DNA from: Anaerolineae bacterium
GTDB taxonomy: Bacteria > Chloroflexota > Anaerolineae > J102
Assembly (NCBI GenBank): GCA_027002405.1
Contig: JALWZT010000233.1
Span: 1-49,249, forward strand
Length of the DNA: 49,249 bases
Direction: 5' to 3'
Numbering within the stretch: the first letter of the stretch is position 1; every line of letters begins with the position of its first letter. The notes under the pieces were generated by a model. It ran no database searches. It worked only from the letters and a program-made list of their open reading frames with translations, and was not told where the DNA came from. A program made the translations under genes and the position numbers. Shown here in pieces: positions 23,254 to 32,802 of the stretch.

Positions 23254-24699
23254 ATGACGCCCATTCGCTTTGGCACCGACGGCTGGCGAGCCGTCATCAG
23301 TGATGAGTTCACTTTTCAGAATGTACGGTTGGTCAGTCAAGCTATCGCGGACCTGTTCCGTCGGGATCATCCCGACCAGGACTTGCTTTTCGTCGTGGGA
23401 TACGACACCCGGTTTCTTTCAGATCGCTATGCCCAAACGGTGGCCGAGGTCCTCGCGGGCAATGGCATTCGCGTGCTGTTGACCCAATCCTTCGCGGCCA
23501 CGCCCGCGGTTTCTTATGCCATCGTGCATCATCGCGCCACCGCGGGGGTCATGATCACGGCCAGTCATAACCCGCCCCGATACAACGGTTTGAAGTTGAA
23601 GGCCGGGTATGGGGGCTCGGCCTCGCCCGAACTGAGCCGCCAGGTGGAAGCCCGGTTGGTGGCCAACGAACAGGCCCGGCGCCCGGTTCAACAGCTTTCC
23701 CTGGAAGAAGGCCTTCGCCGCGGGCTTATCGCACGGTTTGATCCTTACCCTCCCTATGCCCGCCATGTGGCCCAATTGGTCGACCTGGAAGCCATCGCCC
23801 GTTCGGGTATGAGATTGGCCATCGATGCCATGTACGGCGCGGGGATAGGGTATACCAATCGCATCCTGCAGGAGGCGGGCGTCGAGCCCATCCTGCTCCA
23901 TCATGAACTCAATCCTGGATTCGGCGGCCTGCACCCAGAACCCATCGCCCGGCATTTGCAGGATCTAAGCGAGACCATGCGGCGTACCGACGCCATGCTG
24001 GGCCTGGCCACCGATGGCGACGCGGACCGCATCGGCGCCATGGACGCGGCCGGTGTCTTCCTGACACCTCATGCTATCCTCACCCTGGCCCTCGATTACC
24101 TTCTCCAAAAAGGCCTGCGGGGTAAAGTGGTAAAAACCGTGAGCACCACCCAGATGCTCAATCGTCTGGCCCAAGAACATCGGTTGGAGGTCATCGAAAC
24201 CCCGGTGGGATTCAATTACATCTCCGAGCTGATGTTGCAAGGGGATGTGCTCATCGGCGGAGAGGAATCGGGCGGGATGTCCATCCAGGGGCATATCCCC
24301 GAAGGGGATGGCGTGCTCATGGGGTTGCTTTTGGCGGAGTTGGTGGCCAAACAAGGTGGCGACGCCCGCGCCCTTATGAACCGCATCATGGACCGCATCG
24401 GGCATTTCGCTTATGCCAGACACGATTACGCGACCAAGCCCTTTGCCAAAGCCGCGTTGGTGAAAGCCCTGACCGATGATGCGCCTTCCCATCTCAATGG
24501 CGCGACGGTGGTAAGATTAGAGACCCGTGACGGCGTCAAATATGTGTTGGATGATGACAGTTGGTTGCTCATCCGCCCTTCGGGCACGGAACCGGTGCTT
24601 CGGGTGTATGCCGAAGCACGGGACCAGGACGCGGTGCAGCATTTGCTGGAAGAAGGCGCCCGCCTGGCCCAGACCGCGTTGGCCCGAGGGATCGCCTAA
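23254..24699 (+). CDS. Phosphoglucomutase/phosphomannomutase family protein
   Basis: This 481-residue alpha-D-phosphohexomutase interconverts hexose 1- and 6-phosphates. All four family signatures are seen: the phosphoserine loop GVMITASHNPPRYNG (S104), the metal loop TDGDADR (about 253-259), the sugar loop GGEESGG (about 335-341) and the phosphate loop RPSGTEPVLR (about 441-450). Length is normal. A TCTGGAGGA-type Shine-Dalgarno precedes the ATG. Glucose 1-phosphate made here would feed the nearby GlgC enzymes, though the two transcription units are divergent. Whether glucose, mannose or glucosamine phosphate is preferred cannot be read. Confidence 0.94.
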   Translation: MTPIRFGTDGWRAVISDEFTFQNVRLVSQAIADLFRRDHPDQDLLFVVGYDTRFLSDRYAQTVAEVLAGNGIRVLLTQSFAATPAVSYAIVHHRATAGVMITASHNPPRYNGLKLKAGYGGSASPELSRQVEARLVANEQARRPVQQLSLEEGLRRGLIARFDPYPPYARHVAQLVDLEAIARSGMRLAIDAMYGAGIGYTNRILQEAGVEPILLHHELNPGFGGLHPEPIARHLQDLSETMRRTDAMLGLATDGDADRIGAMDAAGVFLTPHAILTLALDYLLQKGLRGKVVKTVSTTQMLNRLAQEHRLEVIETPVGFNYISELMLQGDVLIGGEESGGMSIQGHIPEGDGVLMGLLLAELVAKQGGDARALMNRIMDRIGHFAYARHDYATKPFAKAALVKALTDDAPSHLNGATVVRLETRDGVKYVLDDDSWLLIRPSGTEPVLRVYAEARDQDAVQHLLEEGARLAQTALARGIA

Positions 24700-25114
24700 G
24701 ATACTATTTACGGAACAGTCACCATGAGCAATCGCTCACCACATAACGACGAAAATGGGGACGCAGATGTTCGTCATGCTGAGCGACCGAAGGGAGCGAA
24801 GCATCTAGCGAGCGAAGCGAGCGCCATGCCGTGTTTTTTGCGCTTCGCTAGATTCCTCGGTCGCTTCGCTCCCTCGGAATGACGTCGCGAGGCTCTATTT
24901 TCGGAACAGGCACCACGAGCGATGGCTCGCCGATACGGACGAAAATCGCTTGCGCCGACCAACGTCGACCAAAGTAGACCAACATGGACGATGGAGCTTC
25001 TTGGTCTATGTTCGTCCTATGGTCTATGTTGGTCTGATCGCTCATCAAGGTCTATGCGACCGACCTTGGACTTCGGACATTGGACCCTTTTCTTCGGAAC
25101 AGGAGGCATCACCT
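24700..25114. repeat. Intergenic repeat region before the CoA-disulfide reductase gene
   Basis: It contains the composite unit CTATTTACGGAACAG, boundary repeat (24704-24767), long-hairpin repeat (24772-24884) and CTATTTTCGGAACAG, then a diverged boundary repeat (about 24910-24950) and an inverted-word array of GACCAACAT and ATGTTGGTC type (about 24955-25065). That array can fold as a hairpin. AGGAGG (25101-25106) is the Shine-Dalgarno of the next gene. No coding sequence is supported before it. Confidence 0.7.
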
Positions 25115-26449
25115 ATGAAACTCATCGTCATTGGCGGCGTGGCCGCGGGCATGAGCGCGGCGGCTCGCGCCAAACGTCGGAATAAAGACCTCAAAATCAC
25201 GGTTTATGAAAAGTCGGGTTATGTCAGCTATGGAGCCTGCGGACTCCCCTACTTCATCAAAGGGGATATCCCCAAGGCCGAAAATCTGATAGTACGTACG
25301 CCCGAACAGTTCGCCAAACAAGGGATCGATGCCCGGATTCATCATGAAGTCGTGGATATCGATGTCAACGCGCATCGGGTGACCGTCAAGAATCTGGAAA
25401 CCGGGGAAACCTTCCAGGATGATTGGGATGAATTGCTCATCACCACGGGCGCGGTGGCTGTCCGCCCCCCTATCCCGGGATTGGACCTGCCCGGCATCTT
25501 TACCCTGCGCACCGTAGAGGATGGGATTGCCATCCGGGAATGGATCGAAAAGAAGCACCCCTGGCAGGCCGTGGTGGTCGGGGGCGGCTACATCGGGCTG
25601 GAAATGGCCGAAGCCCTGGCTGCCAATGGCATGTATGTGGAGGTGGTGGAGATGCTGCCCCAGGTATTGCCCAATATGGATGCGGACATGGCGGAATTGG
25701 TCCAGGTGGAGTTGCAACGCCAGGGAGTGACGCTGCATCTGAACAGCCTGGTGCGGGCTTTTAAGGGGGGTGATCGGGTGCAGCAGGTGATCGCCGGCGA
25801 TAAGATCCTGGAAGCGGACCTGGTTCTGTTCAGCGTGGGCGCCCGGGCCAACATCCCTCTGGCCCAGAAAGCGGGCGTGGCCATTGGGGAAACCGGCGCC
25901 ATTGCCGTGGACGACCATCAGCGCACCAATGTCCCCCATGTGTGGGCCGCGGGGGATGTGGCCGAGGCCTGGCATCGCGTGTTGAACAAACCAGCTTATA
26001 TCCCCCTGGGCACCACGGCCAATAAGCAAGGCCGCATCGCGGGCACCAACATCGCGGGTGGGGATGAGGCTTTCCCGGGCATTGTGGGCACCGCGGTGGT
26101 GAAAGTGTTTGATCTGGAGGTTGCTCGCACCGGCTTAAGCGAGCGCGAGGCCAAAGAAGCGGGCTTCAACGCCACCAGCATCACCATCAAAGCCCCTGCT
26201 CGGGCCCATTACATGCCCACCCATCCCCCCATCCATGTCAAACTGGTGTTCGAAAAAGGCACCAAGAAACTGTTGGGCGGCCAAATGGTGGGGAAAGAGG
26301 GCGTATCCAAGCGCATCGATGTCATTGCCGCGGCCCTTTATGATGGCTGGACCGTTTATGACCTCAAGAGCCTGGATTTGAGCTATGCGCCCCCCTTCGC
26401 GCCCGTTTGGGACCCCATCCTGATTGCCGCGAACGTGGCCAGTAAATAG
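25115..26449 (+). CDS. CoA-disulfide reductase/NADH oxidase-like flavoprotein
   Basis: This protein, 444 residues from ATG 25115, is a pyridine-nucleotide-disulfide reductase with a single redox cysteine. The FAD loop is VIGGVAAGMSAAARAKR. The active-site cysteine is C42 in SYGACGLPYF, as in CoA-disulfide reductases and NADH oxidases. The NAD loop is VVVGGGYIGLEMAEAL, and the second FAD motif is HVWAAGDVAEAWH. The C-terminal dimer domain has GTAVVKVFDLEVARTGLSEREA. The frame runs further upstream into repeats and was trimmed to the ATG after AGGAGG. It could reduce CoA disulfide, polysulfide or oxygen. The sequence does not decide among these. Confidence 0.92.
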   Translation: MKLIVIGGVAAGMSAAARAKRRNKDLKITVYEKSGYVSYGACGLPYFIKGDIPKAENLIVRTPEQFAKQGIDARIHHEVVDIDVNAHRVTVKNLETGETFQDDWDELLITTGAVAVRPPIPGLDLPGIFTLRTVEDGIAIREWIEKKHPWQAVVVGGGYIGLEMAEALAANGMYVEVVEMLPQVLPNMDADMAELVQVELQRQGVTLHLNSLVRAFKGGDRVQQVIAGDKILEADLVLFSVGARANIPLAQKAGVAIGETGAIAVDDHQRTNVPHVWAAGDVAEAWHRVLNKPAYIPLGTTANKQGRIAGTNIAGGDEAFPGIVGTAVVKVFDLEVARTGLSEREAKEAGFNATSITIKAPARAHYMPTHPPIHVKLVFEKGTKKLLGGQMVGKEGVSKRIDVIAAALYDGWTVYDLKSLDLSYAPPFAPVWDPILIAANVASK

Positions 26450-27087
26450 TCCTCGTGGCGTTTAACGCCCGCCCCGCGAAGAAAATAATCCGTGTTCAGT
26501 ATCGGAGCTAAATCTCCGAGCTACCTCTGCGAAGCCCTGCGGGCTGGCCATGGGAGCCCCGAAGGGGCTTTGTACGCGTAGCCCGAGGGTTCCAGACCTT
26601 GAAGGGTCTCCCAGACCTTCAAGGTCTTTGACGCCCGCCCGGCGATGAAGTCGCCGGGCACCAGAATCGCGCCGGATGAATCCAGCCAGCTCCGCAGGGG
26701 CGCTGTTTCTAACTTTATCTTCCTTTATCCTCCGACGCTCATCATGAGCGATGGCTCACCACATCACAACAAAAACGGGAACACTGATGACATAGATGCT
26801 TCGCGACGCCGATTTCCACAGATGGCTTTTATGTTCATCTATTAAACACTGGCTCCACTGCAAAAATGGGCGTGGTTCATTTTTGACTACAAGGAACCTG
26901 ACAAATGCTGACAGGTCTTTCGTAGCAAGATAGTCGATATTTGGTATTGGATATTGGGTATTTGAATCGTCCTGAAACAGGGAATATCCAATATCCATGC
27001 TTTCACAGTCAATTTGTCAAGCTACAAAGCGCCCAAGTGAACCACGCCCTCAATCCTAATCCTAATCCTAATCCTGATCCTATTAAC
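26450..27087. repeat. 638-bp intergenic repeat region
   Basis: No gene is supported. It holds a GAGCTAAATCTCCGAGCTAC palindrome (about 26504-26524), an AGACCTTGAAGGGTCT stretch, the CGCCCGGCGATGAAGTCGCC stem, a boundary repeat (26741-26790), MITE-like element C copy 2 (26869-27048) and an AATCCT array (27051-27084) that runs into the 3' end of the ferredoxin gene. Confidence 0.75.
26869..27048. mobile_element. MITE-like element C, copy 2
   Basis: This 180-bp copy has perfect 11-bp terminal inverted repeats GGCGTGGTTCA (26869-26879) and TGAACCACGCC (27038-27048). The inner parts (TTTTTGACTACAAGGAAC, TGACAAATGC and the TATTGGATAT/ATATCCAATA stem) match copy 1 at 1690-1897, with a shorter stem. 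No target duplication is apparent. Confidence 0.75.
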
Positions 27088-28383
27088 CTAGCCAGATTCG
27101 CCATCCGGCGAGGTCTTAGCCGACCGAAGTAACCGCTGGGCCAGGGCTTCGAGATAGGCTTTTTGCGTGTGCTGGCGGTACATGGTGGGGCCACGACAGA
27201 CGAAACAGAGGGCTTCTTCATCCCCCGGCCGTAGTCGGGTCAGGGTGCCGCATCGCTGGCAAGGGACTAGATAATCCGCCAGCAGAAGCTCACGTTCGGG
27301 AGCCAGCAACGCGGCCAGGGATACCGATGAGGATAGGGTCAGGGCATTTTCGGGGCAGACGGCCACGCAGATGTTGCAATCCAAACAGAGTTGGGGATGA
27401 AAGGTGAGGTTGAAAACCAGACCTTCCTCTATCTCCCCCCACAGGTAGTTGAGCGCGCCCGTGGGACAGAACCGGGCGCAAAGCTGACACCCTGAGCATG
27501 TAGCCGGGTCGAGAATGAGATCGCTCCAGGGGAGGGCGTCTGCATCGAGCAGGAAGGTGGGTTGGGGATGCCCCCGATTTTCGAGAGAAGCCAGATGCCT
27601 GTTGAGTTTGCGCAGGGAAGGGGGCACGTGGTAGGGCAGGCGTTGATCCACAGGCGCGCCCGGATCCAACATGGGGCGTACTTCGGCCCGGACGCTGGCT
27701 TCGTCCAGACGGGCCCGGGCCATCTTGCCCAGGCTGCGGAAGAACCCCCGCCGATCCACCGCGGGGGCCGCGCCATCCAGCACAGGCTTCACCACCACAT
27801 CGGTTTCATCTTCCGGCACCTGGCTGGCCAGATGGATGGCCGGAGGGAGATCAAAACCGGCCAGAAGCTGGTTGACCGCCTGGGCATGGGCGTGGATATC
27901 GGCCTGGGCCTGCCCCAGAGGGCAGGTTGCGCAAGGCGTATCCTCCAGCCACACCATCCGCTGACCATCCCGGCTCAGTTGCAAGAGCGCTTCCACCGAA
28001 AAGGCAGCCAGGCAGCGTTGATGGCGAATAACGTAGGCGGCCCTGGCTGGCGTTTGCTGGGGCTGGGGATGCTGAGGACAGGCCAGGGCCAGGGCTTCGG
28101 CATCGGGGAGTTCATCCTGGATGCTCAGCAGCGCGGTTTCGGGCGAGGAAGCCTGCCCCCAGGCATCGGTGGGGCAGGCCGGGATGCATACCCCACACCC
28201 CACACAGGCTTCCTCATCCAGCATGGGCAAGGGCCGGGGGTCCGGAGCCAATTGGATGGCCTGGGCCGGACAATGATCCACACAAAGTTGGCATCCGGCC
28301 TGACGATGCCGGGCATTGAGGCATTGCTGGGGCTGGACCCGCGGTGGAGCAAGATGAAAGGCGAGGGACATGGGGGTGTGCAT
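27088..28383 (-). CDS. Multi-cluster 4Fe-4S ferredoxin-type protein
   Basis: This 431-residue protein has two pairs of ferredoxin motifs. Near the N-terminus C31-x2-C34-x3-C38-P (with C21) and C60-x2-C63-x2-C66-x3-C70-P are seen. The C-terminal half has CSGCQLCARFCP and CLDCNICVAVCP, followed by a four-cysteine zinc-ribbon-like tail (CQRCG and CFVC). The middle has CATCP and a DRRGFFRSLGKMARARL segment, a twin-arginine-like block often found inside such proteins. It stands alone, with no hydrogenase, formate dehydrogenase or reductase gene adjacent, so the electron partner is unknown. The start follows an AATCCT array without a Shine-Dalgarno sequence. The last residues and TAG come from a GGCTAG repeat. 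Confidence 0.85.
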   Translation of the reverse strand: MHTPMSLAFHLAPPRVQPQQCLNARHRQAGCQLCVDHCPAQAIQLAPDPRPLPMLDEEACVGCGVCIPACPTDAWGQASSPETALLSIQDELPDAEALALACPQHPQPQQTPARAAYVIRHQRCLAAFSVEALLQLSRDGQRMVWLEDTPCATCPLGQAQADIHAHAQAVNQLLAGFDLPPAIHLASQVPEDETDVVVKPVLDGAAPAVDRRGFFRSLGKMARARLDEASVRAEVRPMLDPGAPVDQRLPYHVPPSLRKLNRHLASLENRGHPQPTFLLDADALPWSDLILDPATCSGCQLCARFCPTGALNYLWGEIEEGLVFNLTFHPQLCLDCNICVAVCPENALTLSSSVSLAALLAPERELLLADYLVPCQRCGTLTRLRPGDEEALCFVCRGPTMYRQHTQKAYLEALAQRLLRSAKTSPDGESG

Positions 28384-29221
28384 GAAGGTAAATAGGATCA
28401 GGATTAGGATTGAGGATTGTTAGGCCGAGGTTAGGCGCGAGCAGGAGTAATCAGTGATCAGCGAGTGTTCAGTGTTCAGTAGCACTCCCGTGGCCAGCCC
28501 GCAGGGCTTCGCATTCGTAGCACGGCGGTTTAGCTCCGAGCAGAAGAAACAGCGCTGCATGCCTAGCCGGAATTATCCGGCGCCGTTCTGGTGCCCAGCG
28601 ACTTCATGAGGCTGTTGGCAAACCTCAAGCGGGTTGCCGGGCAATCCGGCAAAGGCGGTGATCCGGCCGTTCGGCCCCCACCCCTGCCCCTCCCCCGCAA
28701 GCGGGGGAGGGGTGATCGCCCGGAACGGAGGGGCTGCGTAAGACTCATCCCCCTGCAGAAACGGTCGGGAGGGGGTATCCTCAACGTACATCAGTAAGCC
28801 AACAGGTTCACTTCATCGCCGGGCGGGCGTGGTGGCCCCAGACCTCGGAGGTCTGCGCAGACCCTCCGAGATCTCATGCTCACCTGCCACTTGCGCCCCA
28901 TTTTTCGTCGTTATGCGGTGAGCTCTCGCTCATGGTGACTGTTCCGTAAATAGAGCCTCGCGACGTCATTCCGAGGGAGCGAAGCGACCGAGGAATCTAG
29001 CGAAGCGCAAAAACCACGGCATAGCGCTCGCTTCGTTCGCTAGATGCCCTTCGATTCCTCAGGGCAGGCTTTCGCTCCCTCCGGTCGCTCAGCATGACGA
29101 ACATCTGCGCAAATCAGCGCTGCGAAGCATCGGCGCAATCTGCGTTCTCTCTACCTGCCACCTGCCACCTGCCACTTGCGACTTGCCACTTGCAAACCTG
29201 CAAACTGCGTTCCTATTTTCC
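28384..29221. repeat. 838-bp intergenic repeat region between the ferredoxin gene and purB
   Basis: No gene is supported. From left it contains inverted AATCCT words (about 28389-28418), an ATCAGT array (28448-28483), a GTAGCACGGCGG/GAGCTCC-type block, the CCCCTCCCCCGCAAGCGGGG hairpin (about 28687-28712), the GGTCTGCGCAGACC palindrome (about 28850), an inverted boundary repeat (28897-28953), an inverted long-hairpin repeat (28964-29099) and a TGCCACCTGCCAC-type word array (29154-29205). Confidence 0.75.
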
Positions 29222-30646
29222 TCAATTGGTTGGACGCCAGCGCGGATTCTCTAGAACGGCCCGGGCCAGGGCCCGAGCCCGGTCGGCCGCGTCGCCCACA
29301 TAATGGCTGGCATCCAGCAAGGTCAGGATGCGGTCAGCGGGCAACAATGAGGTGAGGGTTGGGTCCGTCGCCAGACGCTGGGCCAGGGGATTGGGCTCCC
29401 CCCGTTGCAGCGCGGCCCAGGCTGCCAGGCTGTGTTCTCGAATGACCTCATGCAGGACCTGCCGATCTCCCCCGGCTTTGACCCCTTCCATCAGCACCCG
29501 TTCGGTGGCCGCAAAGATGCCATAAGTTTGTAAATGCCGATGGATGGCCTCTTGGTTGACTTGCAGTTCTGTGACGATCCGTTGGGCCGAGCGCAGCAAC
29601 TCATCCACGGCCAGGAACGCGTTGGGGATGATGACGCGGCGGTTGGCGGAATCGTCCAGGGTGCGTTCCAGCAGGTTGTGGGCCGCATTATGCCAGGCCA
29701 CGGCCGGCAAGGTGGCCACGTAGCGGGCCAGGCTGTCTATTTTTTCCGCGGTGATGGGGTTGCGTTTGAAGGGCATGGCCGAGGACCCCACCTGCCGGGC
29801 CGCGAAGGGTTCGGCCAGTTCGCCAAAGAGGGGGGATTGCAAAATGCGGAGGTCAAAGGCGAAGCGGTAAAGGCTTTGGGCTAGACCGGCCAACGCGTTC
29901 AGAAGTTGCCAATCCTGTTTGCGAGGGTATGTCTGGGTGGTAATGGGGAAAGCCTCCAAATCCAGATCGGCCAGGGCCAAACGCTCCAGCTCGGCCGCGG
30001 TCATGGATTTCCCCTCCAATAACTGGGTGAAGGAGGCCGATGTCCCCACCGCGCCCTTGAAGCCCTTGCCCCTGAGCTGCCTCCGCATCCGATGCAAGAC
30101 CTCCCCGTCCATCTCCAGGTCTTGCAGGGTTTGGGCCAGGCGATAGCCCAAAGTGGTGGGTTCGGCAGGCTGAAGGTGGGTGTAGCCCATGACCGGGGTT
30201 TCGGCAAAGCGGTCAACCAGGCGGGCCAGCGCGGTGATGAGTTCGGCCAGGGAGGCGAGGATGAGGTCCAGGGCCTGGCGCTGGCGCAAGACCTCGGCAT
30301 TGTCCTTGATATCCATGCTGGTGGCACCGAGATGCAGGATCGAGCCACCCACCGGGCATTGTGCCGCGAAAACATGGATTTCGGCCATCACATCGTGGTG
30401 GAGCGTGCGTTCCAAAGCCAGGGCCCGCTCCAAATCCACGTCATCCATATGGGCTTCCAGGTCTGCCAGTTGGTCGGGGGTGACCAGGCCCGCCGCGGCC
30501 TGGGCCCGGGCCAGAGCCATCCACACTCGCCGCCATAAACGTCGTCGCTGGTGTTCAGAAAACACGCGGCGCATGGCTTCTCGGCCATAGCGCCACGTGA
30601 AGGGGGATTGATACCAGGTATGATTCTCTGTATCAAACTTTGGCAT
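29222..30646 (-). CDS. purB: Adenylosuccinate lyase
   Basis: This 474-residue fumarase/aspartase-superfamily lyase acts twice in purine synthesis, on SAICAR and on adenylosuccinate. The signature GSSAMPFKRNPITAEKI is clear. Other conserved blocks are VGGSILHLGATSMDIKDNAE, MGYTHLQPAEPTTLGYRLAQ and GKGFKGAVGTSASF. N-terminal WRYGREAMRRVFSEHQRRRLWRRVWMALA is typical of the long PurB type. It is the last gene of a minus-strand cluster with the FabL-like reductase 48 nt upstream. The TGA stop touches a repeat junction (GGAAAATAGG). PurA lies 14 kb away, unlinked. Confidence 0.95.
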   Translation of the reverse strand: MPKFDTENHTWYQSPFTWRYGREAMRRVFSEHQRRRLWRRVWMALARAQAAAGLVTPDQLADLEAHMDDVDLERALALERTLHHDVMAEIHVFAAQCPVGGSILHLGATSMDIKDNAEVLRQRQALDLILASLAELITALARLVDRFAETPVMGYTHLQPAEPTTLGYRLAQTLQDLEMDGEVLHRMRRQLRGKGFKGAVGTSASFTQLLEGKSMTAAELERLALADLDLEAFPITTQTYPRKQDWQLLNALAGLAQSLYRFAFDLRILQSPLFGELAEPFAARQVGSSAMPFKRNPITAEKIDSLARYVATLPAVAWHNAAHNLLERTLDDSANRRVIIPNAFLAVDELLRSAQRIVTELQVNQEAIHRHLQTYGIFAATERVLMEGVKAGGDRQVLHEVIREHSLAAWAALQRGEPNPLAQRLATDPTLTSLLPADRILTLLDASHYVGDAADRARALARAVLENPRWRPTN

Positions 30647-30694
30647 GGTCCCAAAGGGAGGGGGCAGGGGGATTGTTACCCATGTCTAGGCTTT

Positions 30695-31507
30695 CTACCC
30701 CACCACGTCTTCGCCGCCATCCACAAAGATCACACTGCCCGAAATCCACGACACCTCGGGGACAGCCAGTGCGGCGATGGTATTGGCTACATCTTCGGGC
30801 GTGGTCAAACGGCCGCCGGGATTACGGCGCTTGGTGAGCTCGATCATGGCCTCATGGCCCGGGATCTGGCGCAGCGCGGGGGTATCGGTCACCCCAGCCT
30901 GAATGCAGTTTACCAGCACCCCGTATTTCCCCAATTCCATGGCCAATTGCCGGGTGTGGGATTCCAGCGCAGCCTTGGCCGCGGAGACCGCGCCATAGCC
31001 GGGCACGACACGATGGGAACCTTCCGAAGTCATGGAAAAGATGCGGCTGCCCCGGCCCAGCAGGCCCTCTCGCCATAGGGCCTGGGTCCAATAGACCAGG
31101 GAGTGGGCCATGACTTCCAGGGTCATGTTCATGGAGGCGGGGTCGATGGCATCTTTGGGGTCCTCGGCAATGAAGGGCTTAAGGGTGCCGAAGGCCAGGG
31201 AATGCATCATCAGCCAGATGGTGGATTCGCCCGATTCGGCCAGGGCCTCTTTCATTTTCTTGATGGCTCGGGCCCGTTTGCGTTCGTTGGTGGCGTTCAT
31301 GTTGAAGAAGATGGCCTTCGCGCCATTGGCCTCGATGTCGCTGATGACCTCCCGCACGCGAGGCATGGTTTGTTTCATATCCAGATGGACGCCGAAGATA
31401 TTCATGCCTTTTTGGGAGAGTTTGCGGGCCGTGGCCGCGCCAAAGCCGCTGGACGAGCCCAGGATCAAAGCCCATTTGCCTTTCAGTGGGGATTCGCAGT
31501 TGCTCAT
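30695..31507 (-). CDS. fabL: Enoyl-ACP reductase-like SDR (FabL type)
   Basis: This 270-residue protein is a short-chain dehydrogenase whose catalytic spacing is Y171-x6-K178 (YGAVSAAK) instead of the ordinary Y-x3-K. That spacing marks FabI/FabL enoyl-ACP reductases, which complete the fatty-acid elongation cycle. The nucleotide loop KWALILGSSSGFGAATARKL resembles FabL (NADPH-type) more than FabI. ELGKYGVLVNCIQAGVTDT and SGSVIFVDGG are also present. The gene lies between a GT9 gene and purB, and no other fatty-acid genes are close. A 2,4-dienoyl-CoA or related reductase function is the alternative. Confidence 0.78.
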   Translation of the reverse strand: MSNCESPLKGKWALILGSSSGFGAATARKLSQKGMNIFGVHLDMKQTMPRVREVISDIEANGAKAIFFNMNATNERKRARAIKKMKEALAESGESTIWLMMHSLAFGTLKPFIAEDPKDAIDPASMNMTLEVMAHSLVYWTQALWREGLLGRGSRIFSMTSEGSHRVVPGYGAVSAAKAALESHTRQLAMELGKYGVLVNCIQAGVTDTPALRQIPGHEAMIELTKRRNPGGRLTTPEDVANTIAALAVPEVSWISGSVIFVDGGEDVVG

Positions 31508-31601
31508 AATGTCTTGTTTTCCTCCGAGAATGAAATAAGTGAGGGTATTCTAAACGTAAAACCCACGGGCAGCCAAAACGTCGCGTGGGGCGTCGGGCTA
31601 T

Positions 31602-32795
31602 CTACACGGCTCTGAGGGTATCGAGGGCTTCCAGGACGCGCGCGACCGGGATTTCGCGTACGCAACCATGGGCCGGGAGGTCGGGCCAGTCGAATGTGCC
31701 GCAAGGGGCACAGGCCCAATGGCTGAGAATAGGGATGTGCCGGGTTGGGTCTCCCCAAGGCCCGAAGAGGATGGGGTCCGAAGGGCCGTAAAGATGGATG
31801 GTGGCCGTGCCTACGGCCACCGCGAGGTGCAAAGGGCCGCTGTCGGGCCCCAGGACCCAGGTGGCTTGGGCCAGGAGCGCGGCCAGGGTGGCAAAGCGGG
31901 TACGGCCTCCCAAGTCCACCACCCTTGGGCCCCCTGCGGTCGCGACCTGTTGGGTGAGCGCACGTTCCTGGGGCCCGCCCGTCACGACCACCCGGGCCCC
32001 TTGTTGCACCAGATGCCGGGCGACCGCTCCCCATTTGGCGGGCTCCCATAACTTGATGGCCGCGCCGGAGCCAGGGTGGATCACGGCCAGGGGACGAGGA
32101 CCAAGGTCGGGGAAGAGCTGGCTCAGGAGTTGGCGAGCCTCGGCCGTGGCCGCGGGGGACAGGGCAAATTGCAAGGGATGGGCTTGCGGGTCGGGGTGCA
32201 GGGTGTCGCCTGTCAGCGCGGCCATGAGACGCATGTTGGAGACCACCGCGTGTTCTCGGGCAAGGGGGAACGCGTGGGTGAGCCAGCCCCGGGCCTGGGG
32301 GTCCTGAAAACCCACCCGCCAGGGGATTCCCGCCAACCGGGCGAGCATGGCCCCCCACCAGTGGTCAGGACGGGCAATCACCGCCACATGAAAAGCATGT
32401 TCACGCAAAATACGGGCCATGGTGCCCAGAAGGCGCCATCGTTGCACACCCCGCGCGCGCGGGCCCCGTTCAAAGCCGGGGAAGGGCAACTCCAACAGGG
32501 CATCATAGGTCCCGGCCAGGCCGGGCAACGCAGGGCGGGCCCATGGCCCTATGGCCAAGGTGATGTGGGCATGGGGGAGGCGGTTTCGTAGCCAGCGCAG
32601 AGCTGGCCCCAGAAAGAGGAGATCCCCCAAATGGTCGGGTCGTAGGACCAAAATCCGGGCATGGACCAGGGAGGCAGGCGGATGCCCTCCCTGGCCCCGA
32701 TACAAAAAGGCCATGCCGCGCAAAAGCGCCGCCCGAACTCGGGCTTTGCCCGAAGGCGGCGCATGGGGATGAGGGTATGCGGGCACGGAGGACAT
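31602..32795 (-). CDS. Family 9 glycosyltransferase
   Basis: This protein, 397 residues from the chosen ATG, resembles ADP-heptose:LPS heptosyltransferases (GT9, GT-B fold). The N-terminal acceptor domain has ILVLRPDHLGDLLFLGPALRWLRNRLPHAHITLAIGP. The C-terminal nucleotide-sugar domain has AVIHPGSGAAIKLWEPAKWGAVARHL, VVVTGGPQE, and VLGPDSGPLHLAVAVGTATIHLYGPSDP, all classic for the family. In an organism probably without LPS, the donor is unlikely to be heptose, so a role in another surface glycan is inferred. ATG 32795 is 7 nt after the baeRF stop. The upstream-extended frame overlaps that gene and is rejected. Confidence 0.9.
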   Translation of the reverse strand: MSSVPAYPHPHAPPSGKARVRAALLRGMAFLYRGQGGHPPASLVHARILVLRPDHLGDLLFLGPALRWLRNRLPHAHITLAIGPWARPALPGLAGTYDALLELPFPGFERGPRARGVQRWRLLGTMARILREHAFHVAVIARPDHWWGAMLARLAGIPWRVGFQDPQARGWLTHAFPLAREHAVVSNMRLMAALTGDTLHPDPQAHPLQFALSPAATAEARQLLSQLFPDLGPRPLAVIHPGSGAAIKLWEPAKWGAVARHLVQQGARVVVTGGPQERALTQQVATAGGPRVVDLGGRTRFATLAALLAQATWVLGPDSGPLHLAVAVGTATIHLYGPSDPILFGPWGDPTRHIPILSHWACAPCGTFDWPDLPAHGCVREIPVARVLEALDTLRAV

Positions 32796-32802
32796 AATGA
32801 AT

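Noticed and set aside
27051..27084. Telomere-like AATCCT hexamer array
   Set aside because: It is short, internal, repeated in many intergenic spaces and not at a replicon end.
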